Source: an uncultured Clostridia bacterium (lineage in GTDB: Bacteria; Bacillota; Clostridia; Christensenellales; UBA1242). From it: 36,599 bases of DNA. Below, one piece after another: positions 17,309-23,831 of this stretch. Within the stretch, counting starts at the first letter, position 1. Each line of letters starts with the position of its first letter. The notes under the pieces are model-generated. The model was not told the DNA's origin. It saw only the letters and a list, made by a program, of their open reading frames with translations, and searched no databases. The stretch covers positions 1 to 36,599 of the forward strand of contig CAMEKS010000008.1 in NCBI GenBank assembly GCA_945921465.1. The letters are read 5' to 3'. The translations under genes were made by a program, and so were the position numbers.

Positions 17309-17383
17309 TGGAGCGGAAGACGAGATTCGAACTCGCGACATTCGCCTTGGCAAGGCGACGCTCTACCACTGAGCCACTCCCGC
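17309..17383 (-). tRNA. tRNA-Gly (anticodon GCC)
   Basis: 75-nt tRNA. The acceptor GCGGGAG pairs with CTTCCGC (with G-U wobble), the anticodon arm CGCCTTGCCAAGGCG carries GCC, the T arm is GCGAGTTCGAATCTCGT-like, and the CCA end is encoded. First of the Gly-Cys-Leu group. Confidence 0.97.
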
Positions 17384-17391
17384 ATATAATG

Positions 17392-17459
17392 GATATGCAT
17401 TGAATTAGTTGCATATCATAATATTTAACTAAATATATAATAATAATACATATTGTCTA
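17392..17459 (-). promoter_or_regulatory. Candidate promoter and leader hairpin of the Gly-Cys-Leu tRNA group
   Basis: Minus strand: -35 TAGACA (17459-17454), 16-bp spacer, -10 TATATT (17437-17432). Between this and tRNA-Gly lies a perfect 8-bp inverted repeat GATATGCA/TGCATATC (17392-17417, 10-nt loop) that would form a leader hairpin, perhaps for processing. Confidence 0.45.
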
Positions 17460-17470
17460 TTTTAATATTA

Positions 17471-17493
17471 TTGCCTACCCTAATAGAGTAGGC
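17471..17493 (-). terminator. Hairpin after tRNA-Val
   Basis: The arms TTGCCTAC and GTAGGCAA enclose a short loop just downstream of tRNA-Val on the minus strand. No strong T run follows, so it is a weak terminator or a processing hairpin. Confidence 0.5.
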
Positions 17494-17504
17494 AAATATT
17501 AATT

Positions 17505-17580
17505 TGGTGGAAGTTATAGGACTCGAACCTATGACCGCCTGCTTGTAAGGCAGATGCTCTACCAACTGAGCTAAACTTCC
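17505..17580 (-). tRNA. tRNA-Val (anticodon TAC)
   Basis: 76-nt tRNA. The acceptor GGAAGTT pairs with AACTTCC, the D arm is GCTCAGTTGGTAGAGC, the anticodon loop CTTACAA carries TAC, the T arm is ATAGGTTCGAGTCCTAT, and the CCA end is encoded. It is separated from tRNA-Gly by 121 bp and has its own promoter. Confidence 0.97.
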
Positions 17581-17599
17581 ATTCACTTAAGACTCTAAT

Positions 17600-17628
17600 A
17601 ATATACCAAATCTTATTATAATTTGCAA
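17600..17628 (-). promoter_or_regulatory. SigmaA-type promoter of tRNA-Val
   Basis: Minus strand: -35 TTGCAA (17628-17623), 17-bp spacer, -10 TATATT (17605-17600), followed by ATTAGAGT. The start would fall about 12 bp ahead of the mature tRNA. The -35 and the 14 bp from the -10 onward are identical to the def promoter. Confidence 0.7.
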
Positions 17629-17738
17629 GTGTTTTTGATAAGTTTTTCAAAAAAAATATAAAAAACTGTTGGTAACAATATTACTTAAATATTAAGTCTT
17701 AATTTATGTCTTTTTGTCCATTAGTTCTAATTTATTAT

Positions 17739-17807
17739 CTTACATAATCATAACATTGTAGCCAATATCAGTATGAAATACAAGTTACAATGCTATGATC
17801 AGGTAAG
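17739..17807. repeat. Long imperfect inverted repeat downstream of the HAD-like gene
   Basis: The 14-bp arms 17747-17760 (ATCATAACATTGTA) and 17786-17799 (TACAATGCTATGAT) pair with one G-U. An outer CTTAC/GTAAG pair lies beyond a 3-nt internal loop. The central loop is 25 nt. No T run follows on either strand, so an ordinary intrinsic terminator is not supported. Confidence 0.7.
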
Positions 17808-17828
17808 TTATTATTAAAAATAACAATC

Positions 17829-18479
17829 TTAATTAAAAACACTAACCAAATTATCGCTTACTATCAAGCCAGATTCATTAGATTGCTCATATTCTGCCTC
17901 ATCCAAGTCGTCCAAAAATTTGTCCACAATATTTTTATTAAGTCCGCTAGAATATTTATCAACTATTAGTACTTTATCATCGCCAAAATGCTGCCTTATA
18001 GCCTCATCACTATCAATAATTAAATAATTATTAGGATTGCCAACTTGTGCCAAATATTTAGATATTTCTTCTATACGATTATCTCTAATGTTGGGTGTTT
18101 TGTCAATTATAATATCCTTAAATTGTAAACCGTTCTTGACCAAAGATGGCAAAGTTTTTAAGTCAAAACACTCTTTCCATTTAGTCGATGTAATTACAAG
18201 ATTGACGTTATATTCAAACTGCAAGTCAAAAATCAAGTCGTTAAGTGACATTACATTATATGGGCATATTTTTCGTATATGTTTACTTCGAGTATATAAT
18301 TCTTTAGCATAATATTCTTTCCATTGCGGATGTTTATGTAATTGTCTATCCAATTCTTCAGCATAACTAGTATCTTCGTGCTGAAGATTAGCGGCTTGAA
18401 TAAATTTTACCCAATCAGAAGTATATAGCGCACCCTTAATATCTATAAAAATGTAAAAAAATTTCTTTTGTTGTTCCAT
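17829..18479 (-). CDS. HAD-like hydrolase domain protein
   Basis: A 216-aa cytosolic protein of the HAD fold, most like the small HAD domains found in RNA-repair and polynucleotide-kinase contexts. Motif I is FIDIKGAL with the nucleophile Asp13, but the second Asp of DxD is a Lys. Motif II is LVITSTKW, and the motif IV-like region is YLIIDSDEAIR. A cap helix region with YYAKELYTRSKHIRK lies between. I use the ATG at 18479; an upstream TTG (18497) is in frame, and neither has a visible Shine-Dalgarno. It is upstream of no obvious partner; its stop is followed by an inverted repeat. The substrate is unknown. Confidence 0.6.
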   Translation of the reverse strand: MEQQKKFFYIFIDIKGALYTSDWVKFIQAANLQHEDTSYAEELDRQLHKHPQWKEYYAKELYTRSKHIRKICPYNVMSLNDLIFDLQFEYNVNLVITSTKWKECFDLKTLPSLVKNGLQFKDIIIDKTPNIRDNRIEEISKYLAQVGNPNNYLIIDSDEAIRQHFGDDKVLIVDKYSSGLNKNIVDKFLDDLDEAEYEQSNESGLIVSDNLVSVFN

Positions 18480-18627
18480 ATTATATATATTACTCAAATC
18501 TATAATTTAGTCAAATAAATTCATATATTTTACAACACATTCTTATATTTATTTAAGGGAAAATACAATTTAGTAAATGCCAACATAATTAAATAGAGAA
18601 ATAATATACAGATATAATAGTTGTTGT

Positions 18628-18659
18628 TAAAAATAGCAAATACTTAGAGTATTTGCTAT
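18628..18659 (-). terminator. Terminator of the SipW-like gene
   Basis: Perfect 12-bp arms ATAGCAAATACT and AGTATTTGCTAT (18633-18659) enclose a 3-nt loop, followed on the minus strand by five T, just after the stop codon. Confidence 0.9.
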
Positions 18660-18663
18660 CAAA

Positions 18664-20049
18664 TTATTTGTATTTTATATTTTTCTTAAATAATGCGACT
18701 GAATCGCTAATATCTTTGTTAGATAACATACTGTCATATGAAGGTGCATACATCTTCTCTGTTTCAATCTTTTCAAAATTTTCAACAATTTTCTTAGCTT
18801 CTTCACTCTTATGAGGGCCGACATGTATTTTTTCGCCTTTCTTTAATTTTGTCTTAATGTTGTTCAAAGACACCTTGTCATCAATCTTATTAAGTAATTC
18901 CTCTTTCTTTACTGCATTAGCATGTTTTGTAATCAATTTCAGCCTATGAATTGTGTCCGCTTCTCGCTTGCTAATATCTTCTAGTTTCTTAGTATATTCT
19001 TTGGCCAATTTGGTGGAATTAGGATTTGCTTTTAATATTTCTGCATACTCTTTCTGCAAATTATCTCGCTCTTCATCATAGTGCATTAACAACTTTTGCT
19101 TAATATAATGTTTTTTAAGATATTGCTGATCCCTAGGGTTCTTCCATAGCAAATTAATTGACTCTATCCTCTCCTGAGGACTTAACTGTGCCAAATATCG
19201 ATACTTTGTCTTCTCAGACATATTATATCCTATATGATTTGCTACGCATATTGGGTCAGACAAACTAAGTTTACCACTAATCACCTGCCCCTCTAAATTG
19301 GCCAATTCTAATGCCTTAAGGATATCCCCCAGCACCATTAATAATACCAAAAATAATGGTATCGAGATAAGTAAAAATATCCCATAAGGTGTAGCCAATG
19401 TCTTAAATACAGTCAGTATCAATGGACTGGCGTCTTCGCAATATTTGCCTACAATTACATTCTCATCTATCCAGTATTCATCCTCAGTTGGATTACTTGA
19501 ACCGTAAGTCTTAAAAAACAAACGGCCATCCTCACCTATTCTAATTTCTTTAATATGATGAAAAATCATTTTTCTATTTTGTTTTGCTGCATATGTAATA
19601 GTGCTATTCTGCTTGCCTAAGAACTCCAAAAATGAAAGATTAACTGAATAGGAATGCTCTGCAGCCATATCTCTAGTATAAATAGGTAATGTCCTGAACT
19701 TCTCCGTGCCCGCATAGTTATAATTATAATAAGCAATAATATCTCCCCTAATCAAAACATTGCCATTACTATCTAATTGATCACCTTTTAATGCCTTTAC
19801 ATTGCATTTTTTTACTAACACAACATCATAATCATTAAAACCAGATTTGCGCATAGAACCAGTAGGTGCTATTGTTACTGCTGAATATCCGCCAATGCTA
19901 GATATAGTGTTATTAGATTTGCAATAAATAGTAGATGTGCAGACCAACGCACACGCAACTACAATTAATATACATATTATATTAACTATTACACTCCATA
20001 CTTTTTGTAAAGGAGTTTTAGCGGGTTTTATTATCTCAATTTTTTCCAT
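18664..20049 (-). CDS. SipW-like signal peptidase I with long cytoplasmic tail
   Basis: A membrane signal peptidase of the ER/archaeal type. Residues 17-42 form the N-terminal membrane anchor. The catalytic Ser65 sits in APTGSM, and the general base is a His in FHHIKEI (164/165) rather than Lys, as in SipW. IRGDIIAYYNY and FFKTYGSSN give the other core strands. A second membrane segment spans about 209-242. The last 215 residues are highly charged and helical (ERDNLQKEYAEILK, KLEDISKREADTIHR), an unusual extension for this family. It lies directly downstream of two TasA-like genes and so is the likely processing enzyme for them. Confidence 0.85.
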   Translation of the reverse strand: MEKIEIIKPAKTPLQKVWSVIVNIICILIVVACALVCTSTIYCKSNNTISSIGGYSAVTIAPTGSMRKSGFNDYDVVLVKKCNVKALKGDQLDSNGNVLIRGDIIAYYNYNYAGTEKFRTLPIYTRDMAAEHSYSVNLSFLEFLGKQNSTITYAAKQNRKMIFHHIKEIRIGEDGRLFFKTYGSSNPTEDEYWIDENVIVGKYCEDASPLILTVFKTLATPYGIFLLISIPLFLVLLMVLGDILKALELANLEGQVISGKLSLSDPICVANHIGYNMSEKTKYRYLAQLSPQERIESINLLWKNPRDQQYLKKHYIKQKLLMHYDEERDNLQKEYAEILKANPNSTKLAKEYTKKLEDISKREADTIHRLKLITKHANAVKKEELLNKIDDKVSLNNIKTKLKKGEKIHVGPHKSEEAKKIVENFEKIETEKMYAPSYDSMLSNKDISDSVALFKKNIKYK

Positions 20050-20202
20050 TCTTCACTCTGCTCTTGTTATTTGAATTAAGTTATTGTTGTCTCAGTCTCT
20101 ATTAAATTTAAGTTATTTCTAGCAAATATAAATAGTCAAATTAATCTATTATCTTAACTTAGAGACAATTTTGCCATTGAGTCGTTGGTAGATAACTGAC
20201 AA

Positions 20203-21258
20203 TTACTCCATCTCACTAGTCATATAATTACTATTAAATAAATCAAATCTAAAATTGCAATTACATCTTGCATCTAAGATTGGATTAGTAATCTGTGCAT
20301 TTAGTCTTAGAGTTAGTGTCTCACCAGGTTTGACCTCGAACTTATTAATTAGGTATACCTTTTCTACAGGATTAACTTCATCATTAGACTCACGCAAAGT
20401 CTTATATAGTTTGCCATTATTGGTATAGCAACTACTCTCATATAATTCGTTAGCTGTATCGCCTTTGGATATTCTATAGTAGGCTTCGAAATTAAAATTA
20501 TGATCGTCGGCTTGTAATTTTGCCAAATCCACATACATACTACCTATATCAGAAGTATTAGTGATGCTATAGAAGAAAACTATAGTCGAAGTGCCAGACA
20601 TATTGTTAAGGTCATCAAATACTAATTTTCGTTCTAATATATTATTTTCGTCAGTGTCATTATGATTAAATACTAATTTAGTTGAATCTGAGCCATTGAC
20701 ATTAACTGGCGTCCTAGTATTGCCGATTTTGTCAATTACATAACAATTAACCTCTATGGTAGCACTAACATTATTTAGTTTTAATATAGTAATTGCATTG
20801 TTAATATTGTACAAATATAATGCTACACCACCCACAATAGTAAAAGTAAAAAATAATATTAATATTATTAATATTCTTCTTTTTTTCTTCTTTTCTTGGT
20901 CAGGAGTTACCAAATCACGCTCGGCTTGCTTAATTCGTTCTCGTTCCCGCTTTGCAGCCAATTTGTCCAACTTCTTATTCTCACGCGCTGCCTTGCGATT
21001 GCTATACGATACATCTCCAAATTCACTTATCTTACCTTTAGATTGAGCTTCTACAATATCGTCGTCGGTGACTATGAAAGAATGATAAGAATTCTCTATA
21101 TCCTCATCGTTTAACTCATCAGACTTTTTTGCTTTCTTATTTTTCTTATCGTCTAATTTATCTGATTTGGTTTCGTTATTAAATTCTTCGTTATTATTAG
21201 GCATTTTAATATTATTTTTATCTTCTTTTATATTAGTATCAGAGTCTTTTTCGCTCAT
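20203..21258 (-). CDS. Membrane-anchored TasA-like surface protein
   Basis: A 351-aa protein starting at the ATG at 21258, which has GAGGT in place; a start seven codons earlier has none. Residues 1 to about 125 are cytoplasmic and very charged (Lys, Asp, Glu, Asn), ending in KKKKRR. A single membrane segment (IILILFFTFTIVGGVALYLY) follows. The outer domain of about 190 residues resembles the smaller neighbour at 21452: VFFYSITNTS and AYYRI correspond to its VIYSFVVTNTA and AYYKI. Four Cys in the outer domain (VNCYV, SSCY, DARCNC) could form disulfides. It probably anchors or nucleates the fibre; the role is inferred from context. Confidence 0.65.
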   Translation of the reverse strand: MSEKDSDTNIKEDKNNIKMPNNNEEFNNETKSDKLDDKKNKKAKKSDELNDEDIENSYHSFIVTDDDIVEAQSKGKISEFGDVSYSNRKAARENKKLDKLAAKRERERIKQAERDLVTPDQEKKKKRRILIILILFFTFTIVGGVALYLYNINNAITILKLNNVSATIEVNCYVIDKIGNTRTPVNVNGSDSTKLVFNHNDTDENNILERKLVFDDLNNMSGTSTIVFFYSITNTSDIGSMYVDLAKLQADDHNFNFEAYYRISKGDTANELYESSCYTNNGKLYKTLRESNDEVNPVEKVYLINKFEVKPGETLTLRLNAQITNPILDARCNCNFRFDLFNSNYMTSEME

Positions 21259-21397
21259 ATTTACCTCTATTATTATCATTTAATATTGTCACCACGTCAT
21301 AATAAATCTATAACTGTCAACAATAATTACAATATCTATCATAGTGTATCATAAATAATTAAATTAATTAAATTAAATAACACAATAAATAAAATAA

Positions 21398-21432
21398 TAA
21401 AAAAAAAGAGAAGACCTTCTCATTTCTTCTCT
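21398..21432 (-). terminator. Strong terminator of the short TasA-like gene
   Basis: AGAGAAG (21432-21426 on the minus strand) pairs with CTTCTCT (21413-21407) around a 12-nt loop, followed by eight or nine T. Confidence 0.88.
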
Positions 21433-21451
21433 TCATTACCATAGTCTCTAT

Positions 21452-22063
21452 CTATTGAGTAACTGATTGTCCGTGTTGAACTAATGTAATGCTCATAACA
21501 CCGGTAGCAGACATATCCAATGTCTTATCTTTAACTGTTACCTTAACATAAAGAGTCAATTGACCATTCTGAGCTGCAATACCATCAGAAGCAGAGAATA
21601 AAGTATTAGCAGTTGTATTAGCTTCAGTATAAGTCGCACCATCAGTAGATATTTGAATAGTTGCATTAGTACCGCCAACAATTTTGTAATAAGCATCAAT
21701 AGCTGCTGCATCTGCAGTAGGTGCAGTGTTAGTTACTACGAAAGAATAAATAACATAGTCAGTAGGATTAGCATATTCTTGAGCAGCGAAAGTCATAGAG
21801 TGACTATTAGTTTCAGTACCAGCAGTAAATGTAGCAGTACCATTAGTTACTTCAATATTAGTACCTTCACCAGTTCCTTTTGCATAATATTTTGCTGAAC
21901 CAACAATTGTAGCATCTACTTCTCTAGAAGTAAAGCTAACATTCATTGAAGTAGAAGCAGTAACTTGAGTAGCAGTCAAAACTAGACCAACAGTCAAGCC
22001 AATGATTGCTAAAACCATAACGATTCCAATAACTGAAACCATAATTTTTTGTTTTGAAGTCAT
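21452..22063 (-). CDS. TasA/camelysin-like secreted protein, probable main fibre subunit
   Basis: A 203-aa exported protein. A short basic start (MTSKQK) and one hydrophobic segment (VSVIGIVMVLAIIGLTVGLV) form a SipW-type signal, with cleavage likely near TATQVTAS. The mature part is a Thr/Ala/Ser-rich all-beta domain without Cys (NVSFTSREVDATIVG, YVIYSFVVTNTA, DAYYKIVGG, QLTLYVKVTVKD), in the style of TasA/CalY. The ribosome binding site AAGGAG, a 175-nt leader, a strong terminator and the simple composition suggest abundant expression. With the neighbouring SipW-like peptidase it forms a TasA-SipW type module. It could also be an adhesin or a pilin-like surface protein. Confidence 0.75.
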   Translation of the reverse strand: MTSKQKIMVSVIGIVMVLAIIGLTVGLVLTATQVTASTSMNVSFTSREVDATIVGSAKYYAKGTGEGTNIEVTNGTATFTAGTETNSHSMTFAAQEYANPTDYVIYSFVVTNTAPTADAAAIDAYYKIVGGTNATIQISTDGATYTEANTTANTLFSASDGIAAQNGQLTLYVKVTVKDKTLDMSATGVMSITLVQHGQSVTQ

Positions 22064-22308
22064 TTTAGAATTTTCTCCTTAAAATATTTAATTTTGCTCA
22101 ATTATCCTGAACTCAAAGTAATTCATATTGAGAAGGAAACAATTACCATCAATTCAAGAAAATTGCTTGACGAAAAGTAGCTATTTCGCCAAATCGATCG
22201 ATCGATTGAAACTAAAATACTTTAATTTCTATTGATCACATTAATAATATATATCAATTTTGCAATTATTCAAAATAATTTTGCATATAAAATAAAATTG
22301 TAAATATT
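22064..22308 (-). promoter_or_regulatory. Promoter and structured 5' leader of the short TasA-like gene
   Basis: Minus strand: -35 TTGAAT (22273-22268), 18-bp spacer, -10 TATTAT (22249-22244). This leaves a leader of about 175 nt. The leader contains a perfect 16-bp palindrome AATCGATCGATCGATT (22192-22207) and, just after it, a hairpin with CGAAA/TTTCG arms (22171-22188). The ribosome binding site AAGGAG is at 22080-22075. No known riboswitch class is recognisable. Confidence 0.45.
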
Positions 22309-22350
22309 AAAAAAGGATGAAAGAGTTAATCGACTCCTTCTATCCTTTTA
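22309..22350 (-). terminator. Terminator of the 58-aa basic repeat protein gene
   Basis: On the minus strand AAAGGAT-GAAGGAGT pairs with ACTCTTTC-ATCCTTT around CGATTA, with a small bulge, then six T. It supports the short gene upstream being real and separately transcribed. Confidence 0.8.
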
Positions 22351-22378
22351 GAAAAAGATTGAATGAAATTAAGCAATC

Positions 22379-22555
22379 CTAGTTACAACTCTTGGTTGTA
22401 GATTTCTTAGAACATTTTCTAGTGCTTACAGAGTCTCTACCACTTTCGGTATTACGAGTAGTAGCCTTGGATCTAGTAGTTGCATTAGATCTAGTAGATG
22501 CTTTGGATCTAGTTGCATTCCTAGTAGACTCGGTTGCCTTGCTAGTTCTAGCCAT
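22379..22555 (-). CDS. 58-aa Arg/Ser/Thr repeat protein, very basic
   Basis: A short gene with a perfect AAGGAGGTGG ribosome binding site 5 bp ahead of the ATG and a clear terminator. The protein begins MARTSKATESTRNAT and contains three consecutive six-residue repeats RSKAST, RSNATT, RSKATT (DNA repeats of 18 bp). It ends in a Lys/Cys-rich tail with two Cys (KCSKK, KSCN). It has about a dozen Arg/Lys against three acidic residues, and no hydrophobic segment. Composition recalls histone-H1-like or other nucleic-acid-compacting proteins, or a cross-linkable spore/coat peptide. Its place between sigG and the TasA-like gene favours a sporulation or surface role. Function unknown. Confidence 0.8.
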   Translation of the reverse strand: MARTSKATESTRNATRSKASTRSNATTRSKATTRNTESGRDSVSTRKCSKKSTTKSCN

Positions 22556-22617
22556 AATTCCACCTCCTTATATTGAAGAAAATCAAAAATATAAGATTAA
22601 TTACCGTTAAGAAGATT

Positions 22618-22665
22618 AATACTAATTACTGCGTAATTAATTTTTGATTATCTTCTATTAGTATT
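22618..22665. repeat. Nested inverted repeats upstream of the 58-aa gene
   Basis: The outer arms AATACTAAT (22618-22626) and ATTAGTATT (22657-22665) pair perfectly. A separate 7-bp hairpin TAATTAC/GTAATTA with a 3-nt loop (22623-22639) overlaps the left arm, so the two pairings compete. It lies about 65-110 bp ahead of the start codon. Confidence 0.6.
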
Positions 22666-22761
22666 ATCTACACTTTTCGACAAAATATGCATAAAATTAT
22701 TATAAATTAATAAGAAAACAATCTTAATTATTAAATACACATCTATTATAAAATTGCAAAT

Positions 22762-23535
22762 CTACACAAAGTTTTTCTTAATAGCCTCTATAGCGTTTTT
22801 TTCTAATCTAGATACCTGGGCTTGAGATATACCTATATCTTCGCTCACTTCCATTTGGGTACGACCCTTGTAATATCTAAGTAGAAGAATTTCTTTCTGC
22901 CTAGGGTCTAATTTCGATAATGAGTCTCTTAGATTAATATTTTCTAACCATTTCTCTTCGCTATTATTATCATCTGACAATTGATCCATTAGAAATATAG
23001 AGTCTTCCCCATCGTCATATACAGACTCTGATAGCGACACAGTATCACTAATTGCCTCCATAGCAACAGCCACATCAGATATTGGGATATCCAAATATTG
23101 AGATATTTCGCCTGCTGATGGTTCGTTAACACTATTTTTAGACAAATCTTCTTTTGCCTTTAGTATCTTGTATGCAGTATCTCTGATACTTCGGCTAACC
23201 CTAATTCCGCTATTATCCCTAAGATATCTTCTAATTTCTCCTAGTATCATAGGGACTGCATAAGTGCTAAATCGCACATTAAGATTAACATCGAAATTGT
23301 CAATTGCTTTCATTAGCCCAATACATCCGACTTGAAACACGTCGTCGGGGTTAGATATCCTATTGCGAAATCTCTGAATAACCGACAACACAAGTCGCAT
23401 ATTGCATACCGCAAATTGTTCCCTTGCCAAATCGTCTCCTTGCTTGATCCTATTCATTAATTCTAATTGCTCTGCACCGCTTAGTTTTGGAAGATTAGAT
23501 GTATTAATACCAGTAATCTCTACACAACTTTTCAT
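22762..23535 (-). CDS. sigG: Sporulation sigma factor, SigG type
   Basis: Sigma-70 family factor for the late forespore programme. Region 2 contains NMRLVLSVIQRFRNR, DDVFQVGCIGLMKAIDNFD and VRFSTYAVPMILGEIRRYL. Region 3 starts RDNSGIRVSRS, and region 4 ends in RTQMEVSEDIGISQAQVSR. The N-terminal VEITGINTSNLPKL closely parallels SigG (VEICGVDTSKLPVL in Bacillus) and not SigF. I choose the ATG at 23535 (257 aa) because AGGGGGC is correctly spaced before it; an upstream TTG adds nine residues without support. A SigG-like promoter lies at 23564-23592, fitting autoregulation. The usual spoIIGA-sigE neighbours are absent. Confidence 0.93.
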   Translation of the reverse strand: MKSCVEITGINTSNLPKLSGAEQLELMNRIKQGDDLAREQFAVCNMRLVLSVIQRFRNRISNPDDVFQVGCIGLMKAIDNFDVNLNVRFSTYAVPMILGEIRRYLRDNSGIRVSRSIRDTAYKILKAKEDLSKNSVNEPSAGEISQYLDIPISDVAVAMEAISDTVSLSESVYDDGEDSIFLMDQLSDDNNSEEKWLENINLRDSLSKLDPRQKEILLLRYYKGRTQMEVSEDIGISQAQVSRLEKNAIEAIKKNFV

Positions 23536-23563
23536 ATTGCCCCCTATTGTTCTGGGATACAAA

Positions 23564-23592
23564 TAGGATTGCCAAAAGACAATTATTTATTC
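23564..23592 (-). promoter_or_regulatory. Candidate SigG-type promoter of sigG
   Basis: Minus strand: GAATA (23592-23588), 17-bp spacer, AATCCTA (23570-23564). The forespore SigG consensus is about GHATR-N18-CATnHTA, so the -35 fits, the -10 matches six of seven positions and the spacing is one short. No good sigmaA promoter is seen here. Confidence 0.4.
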
Positions 23593-23615
23593 ACAAAATA
23601 TAAAAAAGGCAAAAC

Positions 23616-23719
23616 TAGTGTTAATTCGACAAAAAAATCTATGTGTTGGGCAAGGTTGCCCAAAGATATCGAATGATATCATCGACATAATAATGTCGCA
23701 CACATAGATTCTAACACTA
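23616..23719 (-). ncRNA. Cloverleaf inverted-repeat element between era and sigG
   Basis: On the minus strand an outer stem AATCTATGTG/CACATAGATT (23710-23701 with 23645-23636) is perfect over 10 bp. It encloses three perfect hairpins: CGACAT/ATGTCG (23698-23683), GATATC/GATATC (23680-23665) and TTGGGC/GCCCAA (23663-23646), with one- to two-base joins. A further outer pair TAGTGTTA/TAACACTA lies at the two ends. The outer stem is followed by seven T, so the 3' half could terminate era transcripts. No known RNA class is recognised; a mobile palindromic element is the alternative. Confidence 0.55.
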
Positions 23720-23831
23720 ATGTATGTTGATTATATTCTAATATGATAAAGATAAGATTATACTTATTTAGATATAACAATAATAAATAATCTGATTATG
23801 TCATTAAATTATACAAGGCACATCTATATAA

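Noticed and set aside
16991..17414. Several open frames of 60-103 codons on both strands
   Set aside because: They run through the tRNA-Leu, tRNA-Cys and tRNA-Gly genes and have no ribosome binding sites.
22392..22610. 72-residue plus-strand open frame rich in Leu/Val/Asp
   Set aside because: It is the antisense shadow of the 58-residue basic repeat gene; the minus strand carries the ribosome binding site, start and terminator.
23616..23719. Cloverleaf considered as an integron attC site or a T-box leader
   Set aside because: The terminal boxes do not fit RYYYAAC/GTTRRRY, and there is no T-box sequence or specifier loop.
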